Shown here: piece by piece, positions 36,801 through 48,800 of the stretch
Position numbering within the stretch: the first letter of the stretch is position 1
How the letters are laid out: each line of letters starts with the position of its first letter
Assembly (NCBI GenBank): GCA_922989275.2
Contig: OV277857.1
Coordinates: 3,100,001 to 3,164,000, forward strand
Reading direction: 5' to 3'
Length of the DNA stretch: 64,000 bases
DNA from: Gari tellinella
Taxonomy: Eukaryota > Mollusca > Bivalvia > Cardiida > Psammobiidae
Program-made: the position numbers and the translations under genes
The notes under the pieces: model-generated
The model's input: the letters and a program-made list of their open reading frames with translations, nothing else
The model's database searches: none
Told to the model about the DNA's origin: nothing

Positions 36801-39800
36801 TGTGTACTTCACCAATTATCTCTACACGCATTAGCGCCCCGGGTATAAGAGCCAGATACATACATGTCACTGATGAAAAAAAAAAACCTTATAAATTTCT
36901 TATCGCAATCAATTTCGCCAGAACTAAAATTTTATCGCCACTTTGAAATTTTCTTCGCATTTGGCAACAAATGCGAATGCCAGCGGAGGCCCTGTGTGCC
37001 TGAAGGCACATTCTGCTTTACTTTCAACCTACTTTAAGTGAACACCTGTATTTAATGTTATAAACGGGTTATTGGGTAAAGGGTTAAGGCGCATTCTGCT
37101 TTACTTTCAGTCTGCTTTAAGCTACCATCTACTAGGATAAAAAAATATTTCTTCTGGTACATATTCTTGGCTGTATAAGTTGGAACTATTTTCTTCAATG
37201 AAGGAATAAATTCATGGTATAAAAAGGTGTATTTATAGGGTAATGGGTTAAAGCACTTACTCTCAGGTCTGTCAAGCTCCTCTAACTCCTCTGGAGTCAT
37301 CCCCACCTCTTGTGCCCGGACATCCTTGAAGGCCAGCACCTTCTCAAGGGCTGAGGGCAGCTTCATCTCCCTTGGCTCCTGGGGTCCCCTATCTTCCTGC
37401 TGGGGTCTAGGGGGTCTACCATGGTCACCACTCATATTAGGCGGCATGTTGCTACAAGTAGACAAAATACAACTTTAAAGTTCTGAAACTATGGAGTATA
37501 CAAATCCTTTGTAAACAGTGTATAACAAGGTCAGGGGACTTCTGAAATAGCTCTCTAACTAGATATTGTACTGCTTTTTAAACAAACCTAACTCATTATC
37601 CCGTAGCCTGTTTCTAGTTTTAAAGAAAGATGATCACTTAAATCAGGTTGAAAGTAACGCCGAATGTGCCTTAAGGCGCATTCAACTTTACTTTCAGCCT
37701 GTTTTAAGCTATCATCTGTTAAATCCATTAAATATCCATTTTTCAGACCTGGAAGAACTTGAATTATTTGAAAATAAGATATTTTAAGTATTAAGTCAAT
37801 ACTTGTCTTTGCTGTCTGTACCACTGTGATATGTTTTTCATTGAACAATGCCGGGCTTGTGCCACTTACCTTCCTGATGAGTGTGGGGGCATAAGTGGGG
37901 GAATACCGCCAGCAGATGGTGGTGGGGGCATCATACCCCTCGGGGCGTTGTGTAGTGTACTTGGCTGGGGGTTGAACTGGCCTTGACTACTGGTTGGTGG
38001 CTGGTTCATCTCCCGAGGAGGCGGAGGGCCTAAAATGATATCCAGTAAAACCTATATTAAGCAGCCACTTAAAAGATAAGGCATGGGGTTGTCCAAAGAT
38101 TACTTTTTACCTTCATTAAGCTGCTACCTTTGTATAAGCCTGTCAATGCATCATGTATAAAGTGGTTGCTTACCACAGGTTTTACTATATTGCTTAAAAC
38201 ACATCTAAATGTGAGATGCAGTTCAGCCTTTCCTTCATAGAGGAGCATCACTAGTAGGAGTGGAACAATACATCCAGTGTTGCACCTAGAGCGCGGCATT
38301 GCGGGATTCCCGCGATATTTTTTACTTGGACCCTTAAAATTCGTAACGGCGCGGGCGTACGGGCGCAATTTTCGTCTTCCGTACCTTTGCTCTATTTACT
38401 ATCCTTTCCGCCGATTTACTATCCTTCAGTAATAAAGGTAGACTGTGCGCGCGTGTGTATACCAATGCAGTTAAATGGCTACGTAAAACCCGATAACCAG
38501 TCTTACAATTACAACTATCCTTTCCGCTGATTTACTATCCTTTATTAATAAAAGGTAGACTGTGCGCGGTTTATATGCCAATGCAGTTAAATGGCTATGG
38601 TAAAACCCGATAACCAGTCAAATTACGCATGACTTAACTTCACTTCTCGTCGGATTGGAGAGGAAAGAGCAGACGAAACGCGTAGCGTGACACCTGATGA
38701 ATGAAACCCCCATCTAAACAACGTGCTGATCAAACTCTTCCAACTTTGTATGTACCAAAACAATCATTACAAGTTATTTAAAAATAGACGAACATCAGTT
38801 TTCCCGTCGTGTAAAAGCCTTACCGGATTACCGAAATTTCTACTAGACGCAGTAAACATGTTCAATATCGTAAACACTAATTCTATTTTAAAGGAAAGCC
38901 TATCATGTTTTTAAAGGCTATTTTAGTGTGACCCCCAAAAATTTCAAATGTCCCCCAAAAATTTTGACAGCGCGCCACCGTGTCCCCCAAAATTTTGGAC
39001 CTAGGCACAACACTGTACATCAAACTATCGATGCATCGTGATAGTTCTCTGTCCAAGTTACTCTATCGATAGTTGTTTCCAAATGCCGATAGACAATTGC
39101 GATAGTTGCTCAGACTATCGATTATTATAGACGATAGTTTCGATAGTTCTTTCATACTATATAAATGGCAAACTCAAAGTAATAAACCTGCAATGAGTCG
39201 TTTTCGTAGCATTCTATTACGAAATGTAAACAACAGTACGATTGTTGAAGTTAACTGTGAAGTAAGAGTACCTTTCCTTGTCAGTTTCATGGCCTATGTA
39301 TAAAATTAGAGCATGGACACCCCTAGTAAGAAAGCAATGCAGGACCGTTATTTTCTTATGTTAAACCGGCGAAAACAAATAAAAGTCATGAGATATAACA
39401 AGTTTTTTAATGAATTTAAAATCCATTATACTTTAAAAGATAACTATTTCTTCGAATTACAAAATAATGATTTTATTAAGTACGTAGTATTTGGCCTCTT
39501 TATGCTCACGTTTCAGTCAATGTTACCGTTGTTTACAATAACAATAATATGGCGTCAAACACTATGAGATTTTGTTTGGTAAAAAACGAAAGCGCAAAAT
39601 CGCCGGTCTGGGGCTATTACGGCTACGTAAAAGAAAATGGACAGCTGAATAAAAAGAGAATAACCATCTGGGGCCTGTTTCATAAAACTTCGTATGACAA
39701 ATGTTGTCGTAAGTCAGATTACAAAATGTTCTATTATTATTTATTTCTCCATCTAATCCTGTCTTGTGACATCTTTTTGGAATCGTCTTGAAAAGACGAT

Positions 39801-42800
39801 TCCAAAGAGATGTCACAAGACAGGATTAGATAGAGAAATTAGAAACTAAATTTATTTTAAAGTTTTGACTTACGACAACATTTGTCGTACGAAGTTTTAT
39901 GAAACGGGCCCCTGACTTCAATAATGAAAACAAACTATGCAGGAAAGGGTTAATGTATTGATTATTGTAAGACATTGAACTATCACAATAGTAACCTGGC
40001 AATAGCAATACTATCGCAATAGCGCTTTTTGCAATACTATCGCGATAGTAGAAATTGGCCACAATAGTTCGCCTTAACTCTTTCCTCCCTGAAACTTCAA
40101 ATGGACAATCCCAGTTTCCATTTTAGTCTGGTCCATTTCTGACTTGTAAGGGTTGTTTTTGCCAATGTTTGTAATTATGACAAACAGTGAATACCCTGAT
40201 CAGAGGGCTCCTTTTGGAGCCCTCTGATCTGGGTCTTCACTGTTTGCACAAGACAAGTGTACTTTTTACATGCACACTGTTTAAAAACAACGCCAATATG
40301 CGGGACTAGGGTTCAAAGGGTTAAGCATTAGGACCACTTTACCTAGTCCTATATATGTGCCATAAGATGCCAATTATCATTGATTGGGCTTAAAACAGAA
40401 TGCAACTCAAAATATCATGCTATGAGCAGTCACCTGTCCGGAGTACTAAAACATTGGCTTATTGCAATGGTTAAGATATGAGTTAAACAAAGTAAATAAG
40501 TGTTACCTCGTCTTTCTTCTCTCATTCTCTTCTGTTGTTCCTGAGCCTCAAGTAGAGCTCTCTGCTGTTGACGTATCAGTTCAGCCTCATTCCTGCGTCT
40601 CTCCTCTTCCTGTTTCTTTATGGCCTGATTCTGCTGGTCAATCAAAGCCTGAAAACAACAAGGCAAAGATGACAACTACAAATTAATGAATGATTCTAAC
40701 ACACTTTGAGCACGCCCCTATATAAACAAAGAAGGTACGTATCAGTGTACGAATTCTCAATAAAACACTCACACGCTGTAAAGTTATAACGTGACGTCAT
40801 ATGGCTTCGAAAATGTGTACGCAAAGAAATGTAGCGCCGTTGCTTCGGTGCAAATTAAGATAAAATTATGTGTTAGAATCGAAATAATAAATTAATACCA
40901 GTGTTTTATCTAACAATTGAACACGGGTAGTCGTTGAGATGCTTGTAATTAAACCACTCGACCTAAAGGCCTGGTGATTAAATTACTGACATCTCAACTC
41001 CTACCAGTGTTCAATTGCACGATAAAACACTGGTATGAATTTATTATTTCTTAACTAATGTTTTATGGGCCATCGACACAGATGGTCTGACAATTATGTC
41101 TATCATTCTTTATGAAAAGTGTGTTGTTAACAAAATTACTTCAAGAGATTGATAAAGTTTGTGAAGATATTTATCATTGATTAATGATACCGTTTTTATA
41201 GTTTTACCCATTACAATTAAAATTGTTAATGTTCAAAAAATTAACAATCATACAAATACTTAAAAGCAATGTTACAATACACACCTTCTGCTGTTGTTCT
41301 AGCCTTTCTTTCTGTTTCTGTTGTTCCAGCATGATCTGTTGTTGCCTGACTCTCTCCATGAGGTCACTGTTGCCCTCATCCCCACCCTGCTGCTGTTGTT
41401 GTTGGGGTGGCGGTTGTTGTTGTTGCTGGCCCTGTTGCTGCTGTAGAAGCATGGCTTGCTGCTGTATGGCTAGTCGCTCCTTCTTCTGCTGTTCCAAGAT
41501 CCGCTGTTGCTCCTGTTGCTGTCGCTCCTGTTCTAACAGCCGAGTCTGCATTGCCACCTTCTCTTGCAAGTCCTGGTCCTAGAGTTACAGAGGTGGTGGA
41601 AAATAAAAAGAAATTTGGATTAATCCATTACGCCATAAATACGCCTTTTTATGCCTCCACTGAAGAAAATGCTTCCACTTTATACATTCATGAGCATGAC
41701 CCTTAAAAATAGTTTTTACATCCTAGCAGATTGTAGCTTAAAGCAGACTGAAAGTAAAAGGAGAATGTACCTTAAGGTACATTCTGCTTTATTTTCAACC
41801 TGGTTCAAATTGTCCCCTATCTTCAAATCTAGAAACAAACTATGGGCAAATCGGTCAATTCTTTATTCTATAGAAGGGCCTTAAGGTACCTTCAATTATT
41901 CCTACAAGTGAATTTCCCAATAAGTGTCGAATACACATGGCAGTTAAAAGCTAGATAAAAGTAAAGTAGAAAGCTCTTGTAGGTCACTTTGCTTCCATCA
42001 TTTACCTGCCTTAACCTAGTACCCACTGAAACTAAAACTGGACAACTCCAATTTCTAATTTAGATTAGATCATTTTTTATAATTTAGGGTTGCTCTTAGC
42101 CAATGCATTGTTATATGACCCAAATCAGAGTGGGAGCACTCTGATCTGTGTCTTCACTGTTTGCATTTGGACAAGTGTACTTTTCACAGGTACATTGTTT
42201 GAAACAGGATGCTTTACCCGGCTCCAGATAAGGAGAGTATTTCAAAGTTTAAAATCTTTATTTCTGCATTAAACCCTATGGTGTCACTCATTAGATGTGT
42301 TTCTTGGAGAGGATTCTAATACGTATGATTTGGTACTGAAATTAGTGATAATATGTTGAATTTGTTCAGTTAACTTCTTTTTTTCTGGAGCCCTGCGTGA
42401 ATAGAGTTCAAAGATATAAGTGTATAGTAACCTGGTTTCTTTGTGGAGGCGGCATTCTTGGTGGTGGCTGACTCATTGGACCAGGAGGCTGACCCATGCT
42501 AGGTGGTGGACCCATGCCTGGTGGTGTCATCTGTTGTGGGGCTGGTGGTGGACCCCTGGGCCGTGGTGGCTGAGAACCTGGCTGTTGTGGTGGTGGGCCC
42601 ATGCCTGGTGGTGGAGGACCCAGAGGCTGTGTGCCTGGGGGTAAGGGTTGCTGTGGAGGCATGCCCGGGGGTCTCATCTGTGGTGGCTGATTCATGCCAG
42701 GGGGAGGAGGGGGCAACCTCTGTGGAGGGGGCTGGCCCCTCTGAGGGGGCATTTGTTGTGGCATAGGGGGTGGAGGTTTAGATGTTTGCATTGGCTGACT

Positions 42801-45800
42801 AGTCTGTGGTGGTGGTGGGGCTGGTTTAGGGGGCTGAGATTTTTGCTCATCCAATGGCTGGCCTGCCATCTGCTGTAGCCTCATCTGTAGAGCTGTTCTC
42901 GTTACAGTTTGTTCACCTGATAATGCATGTGGTGATGGTGGAGGTGGGGGCTGGGATCTTGTTGGTGGTGGGGGCTGGGATCTTGTTGGTGGTGGTGGGG
43001 GCTGTGATCTTGTTGCCATTTCCGGTACTTGTAGGGACATCAAGGACGGGGGATGAGAATCAGAGCCGGCAGCACTTCTTAGTGATCTAGTGGCATGATG
43101 TGGAGGAGACCCCATGGCTGGAGGGGGAGAGGTGATCTTTCTTGGATGCTCTTGATGGGGTGGTTCTGGTTCACCTTTGATACAAAAAACATATCTTCAG
43201 CACATAAAAAAGAAATTTACTCATTTTGGTTTGTTCATAGACAACTGTTAAGTTGATTACTCCAATAAATGCAACTTTTAATTCATTCCTTCACTGAAGA
43301 AAATAGTTCCATTTTATGCATTCATGAATATGTACCAATGAAAATAAGTTTTTATATCCATGCAGATATGGTAACTTAAACCAGACTGAAAGTAAAGCAG
43401 AATGTGCCTTACAGACTTTCTGTTTTACTTTCAACCTGCTTTAAGAAGTCACCTCACCTGTCTTCAATTTAGAAACAGGCTATGGAGTAAAGGGTTAAGC
43501 CGTTATTCAAACAGAAAGCAAGGAGACTTACACGACTGCTTAATGCTTGACAAACATAATGCAGAAAGCTTCTATTAGACTTTAAATACTTTTTTCCTGC
43601 ATTTACCATTTCCTTGAGAATTTATTCTGAATATTTTCAAAGTCAAAATTAGGTCAATGTCAAGGTTAAATTGAGGTTGGGTGATATGGGTGAATTCATA
43701 ATGTTCCAAGGAAACAGCTGTATTCGACCCATTCTAGTAAGCTGTACAATCTAGTTAACAGGGAAATAGCCCATGTAAAAGACTATTTAGCTCAAATTAG
43801 GTCAAGGGAAACATAAAGTTGTGTGATATGGGTGGATTGGCAATGGTCCAAAGCAACAACTGTATAAGTACCAAAGCATTGTAGTCAGTAGTGTTGACGC
43901 TAAACGAAACATTAAAATCTAGTAAAGCCAGAAATAGCCCATTTAAGTCCAAATTAAATCAAGGTAAACATTGTGGTTTGGTGAAATTGGTGGATCGGGA
44001 ATGGCAACAACAGTAAAAGTCAGCAGTGTTGATGTTAAAGAAACTGTAAAATCTGGTTAACCTCATGGAGTCATACACATGGATTGACAGGATATATGCC
44101 CCTGGCATTTATTAACCCATTTACCGATAAATACACCATTTGTATGCCTTTAATTTATTCTTCCACTGAGGAAAATAGTTCCAGTTTATAGTCATGAATA
44201 TGGACCATAAGAAATAGTTTCTGTATCCTAGGAGATTGTATCTTAAAGCAGGCTGAAAGTAAAGCAGAATGCGCCTTTAGGTGTCTTCTGCTTTCCTTTC
44301 AGTCTGCTTTGAGGTCACAGGTCTGTCTTCGAAACTGGTTTAAATCTAAAATGAAGAAAAAAAGGTTGATATTTGAAATAAACAAGACTGCGTTCAATAA
44401 ACGCTTATGCCCCCGGTGGCATCCTTGACAATATATTCTGAATCTTTTCTAAGTCCAAATTAGGTCAAGGTCAAGGTCAAAATCACGGTTGGGTGATATT
44501 GGTGGATAGGGAATGGTCCAAGGCAACAACTGTATAAGTATCCAAGCATTGAAGTAAGCGGTGTTGATGCTAGACGAAACGGTAAAATCAACTTAACCTG
44601 GTTACGGACGGACGGACAGGACGATTACTATATGCTCCCGCATCTGTCGATGCCGGGGGCATAAAAAGTTCTCATAACTCCCATGTTATCCAGAATGTTT
44701 AGGTTACACATCATAGTAATGTACAGTAGTATTTAGTATTTACCCTCATCATCTTGGCCTCCATCTTCATCATTCTGCAAGAGAATATAAGCAAAAGTGA
44801 GCTCTTCTAAGTGTGATTATTATAACATGATGATGCTTTTAAATCATGACATATATATAACAACCAAATCTCTGTTTTACCAGAATTCAAAACCTATGTT
44901 TCTTAGCTTTTTGATACATCAATATCCAGTTGAAATTATCCCAGACAAAATATTAAAAGCTGATTAAGTAAAGCAGAAATGCTGTTTAAGAAGAGTTCTG
45001 CTTTACTTTCCGTCTACTTTAAGCACATTATGCATAATCCTGGTTCAGGATCAAACCAGTGTGTTTTATACTAAATCACCCGCACATATGATACTATGTC
45101 TTTCTTTTAGTAATATTAAAACTATTGTGCAGACGAAAATACACATACTGGAAGTGGAATATGCTATCGTCATTAGGTGAGAATAACAGATGAATGCATA
45201 TTACCGGCACTGTAACAAAACAGCAATATTTCTATGTACATGTACATGCATCTAGCATCAGCAGTGCCTGTCATGTTTTAGATAATCTCATATCCTAACT
45301 GCAGCAGTGGGATGGATATGGTAAAATAGGTCAGCTTAGTAAATATATCAAACAGCAAGATGTCCTAAAATTTGATTTTAAGTAAATTAAAGTGACCCCA
45401 AAATATAGCTGTGTCCCCTAAATTAAGGAACATGAGAGTCCAGAGCTCCAGATAAGGGCAGTATTTCAAAAAAATAAAATCTTTATTTCTGTTTTAAACC
45501 CTATGGTGTCACTACTCATCAGATTTGATGCTGAAATAGGTGAGAAAATGTTGGATTTGTGCAGATTACTCCCTCTTATCTGGAGCCCTGGAGTCACAAT
45601 GTGCCCCTTTAGTCAAAGCCAAGGGAAAACCCTATTATCTTCTTACCTCCTGATAATATTTATGGAGTCTTTCAACCAAATCTGCCTTTAAACCTGTAAA
45701 ATAAAAATTAAAAACATTTTAACTATTATGTAAAAAATCACAATGATGAACGTGAATATGGTTGATATTTTGCAAAATGCAGAGTTTTCTAGAAGGACCA

Positions 45801-48800
45801 GAAATAGTTCAAATTATTTAGACATTTGGTTGCTCTTTATCATGTCATTTCCTTATCATGTAAGCTTCAAAGTCTAAAAGTTATTAGTAACAGTTAGATT
45901 TGATTTGATTTGTTTTGATTTTACGTCGCTTTCAACAGTATTTCAGTCATATCGCGACGTCCAGCTAATTACAGGTGGAGGAAGACCCCAGAAGCCCTTT
46001 ATGCATGTTTCAGGCACAAATCGGCAACTGGGTAGAACCACCGACCTTCTGCAAGCCAGCTGGAAGGCTTCCCCACATGAAAAATCCGAATGACCCTACT
46101 GGGATTTGAACTCACAGCGGTGAGGAGCTTAGTGATGTAAGTCACAGTGACTATACCACTAGGCCACGGAGGCCCCCCAGTAACAGTTAGAACTTTGATC
46201 CCTACATTTATGTAAGTAAGTAACATATTTTCTACTTGAATCGATTTCAGTCAATTATCTTAGTTCTTACAGAATATAATGGGTTTCATTTGATACATAA
46301 AACAGTTTAACATTGTATACTACCTAAACCCCATGTGTTTCAACTATCTATAGGTCAATAATTAACGCTAACGGTAAATATTCCCAGTCAAACACATTTT
46401 CAAAATCATTAAAAAGAAAGGTAGGATGCGAATAACTACAGGCACCGATCTAGTAGACAAAATATTTATTGATCTACCGGTTTCGACCTTATTCAGGTCT
46501 TCATCAGGATACATAGCATGAAAAAATCATCCTTAAAGTACACATATTGTCGGTTTTTCAAGTCACGTGATTTCTGACTGCAGAGCGTCCTTGACAACTG
46601 TGACGTCATAATAACTATTGATAAACAAGTACAAAGATTGTTTAAATAAGATGAAGCAAAAAGTGATTAGAATTTGATTAAAATTGAATGAGTTGACAAT
46701 TAACAATACATAATAGATCTGTAGAGTGCAAAATGAAAAAGTTAAAATCAGATTCTCCTAGTTTATATAAAATTTGATTGAAGTTTCAAAAGTTCTTATG
46801 TCTTGACTATAAGTGGAAATCTGTAGATAATTCATTGTTCAACTGGTGGCTATGGTCGGATTCTGTGGGTGGGTTTCCAGTCTGGTAACAAATGGGCCCC
46901 ATGTTGGAAGCATCAAGCTCCTCTAATATTGGGAGATGTATCACTAGAAGGTCATCTGTGTACTGTAGAGACTGTATTTTAGACGATCTGGAGATTATCA
47001 ATAGTTCAGAGGTTTTCTGGATGAGTTCTAGATCTTTTAAAGGTGGGCTGGGTGCAGTTTCAATTTTATCTAGCATGGCATAGTTAAAAAAGTTTAGCAT
47101 ACCTTTTCAAAATGTTAGCAATGTTTAGCTCACATGAAGTGTCATGTATAATTATAAATACGAATGTATTTAGGACGAAATATATTAAGAATAGCAGTGT
47201 AATTGTATTTGTGGATTTCCTTTAAATAATCTTTTCTTTAATCACTTCCGTTGACCTCATATATATGCAAATCAATGGAATTCCCGGAAAACGGACCAGG
47301 GTCAGTATAAGTGTAGGTGTGATTGAAATTTCTACCAAAATATTTTTGAAAATCAGTCATTTTACAGGAATGAAGCGAATAACATGGTCAAACAAACTTC
47401 CCAAATTGTCTCTTGAATTGTTCAGCCTCGGATTTACGTGCGGAACGATGCACCCAGTTTGCATAGAAACCAGAAATGGGTGTCAAAGCCACCTGACGCT
47501 CGCCTGCTTGAAATTTAAGTCTAAAAACATCTTGTATCCAAAAGAAATCAATTTTCAGTTTAGAAAGATTATTAAATGAATGATGAGTCTTAATGATAAT
47601 CTAGTTATATAAAACTTTAAAACAGCCCGTCCAAAAAACTTTAACCTGGTGATTTGAGGTCAAAACAATTAAGTCCAAAACATGTCAAAAATTTAAATAA
47701 ATTAAAATCATTTTTAATTACAGCTTCATAGCCTCAATGTTTGTTCCCAAATGAAGCTTCATACAAAATTTCAGCACCCTAGCACAAGTATTAAACCTTA
47801 AAACCACCCGTCCAAAAAACTTTAACCGGGTGATTGCAGTAAACCAGAAATGGGTGTCAAAGCCACCTGATGCTCGCCTGTTTAAAGTTTATGTCTAAAA
47901 AACATCTTGTATCAAAAGAAAATCACCCGTCCAAACTATCACCTGGTGATTTGTAGTCAAAACAATTAAGTCCAAAACGTGTCAAAAATTGACAAATATT
48001 AAAATAATTTTAAATTTCAACTTCATAACATTAATGTTTGACCCGTCATGAACCTCCATACTAAATTTCAGCATCTTAGCACAAGTATTAAACTTTAAAA
48101 CAACCCGTCCAAAAAACTTTAACCTGGTGTTTTGTAGTCGAAAAACCTAAGTCCAAAACATGTTTAAAATTGACATAAATTTAAATTATTTTTAAATTCC
48201 AATTTCATAACATCAATGTTTACCCTCTAATAAACCTCCTTACAAAATTTCAGCACCCTAGCACAAAAATTAAGCTTTAAAACAACCCGTCCAAAAAACT
48301 TTAACCTGGTGATTTGTAGTCGAAAAACCTAAGTCCAAAACATGATTAAATTGACATAAATTTAAATTATTTTTAAATTCCAATTTCATAACATAAATGT
48401 TTACCCCCAAATGAACCTCCATACAAAATTTCAGCATCCTAGCACAAATATTAAGCTTTAAAACAACCCGTCCAAAAAACTTTAACATTGGCCACGCTCA
48501 CGCCGGGGGTATGACATTAGCTCTGCTTTTCTATGAACAGGCGAGCTAAAAAGCTAAGTCCAAAACATGTTATAAATTGACAAATATTTAAATTGTTTTT
48601 AAATTCCAACTTCATAACATCAATGTTTGATCCAGAATATAGCTTCACACAAAATTTCAGCACCCTAGCACAAGTATTTAACTTTAAAACAACCCGTCCA
48701 AAAAACTTTAACCTGGTGATTGCAGTAAAAAAGCTAAGTCCAAAACTGGTTAAAAATTGTCAAATATTAAAATTGTTTTTAAATTCCAACTTCATAACAT

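Larger units (their letters stand above)
34983..37251. mobile_element. Triple-nested element in SF3B2 intron 8: outer hairpin MITE
   Basis: Left TIR TTAACCCATTACCCCATAG and left arm GAATGCGCC end at 35065. The right arm GGCGCATTC resumes at 37088 and the right TIR ends GGGTAATGGGTTAA (37248-37251), 10 bp from the exon 8 donor. A second MITE fills the loop. Confidence 0.9.

Noticed and set aside
37058..37465. Single 135-aa protein
   Set aside because: Only the part 37261-37451 is an SF3B2 exon; the rest is intron and MITE.
41223..41706. Plus-strand open frames rich in Cys/Ser or Ala/Val
   Set aside because: They are antisense readings of the CAG/CAA-rich SF3B2 exon 5.
42420..43090. Plus-strand frames rich in Trp or Val/Gly
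   Set aside because: Antisense of the Pro-rich SF3B2 exon 4; codon bias explains them.
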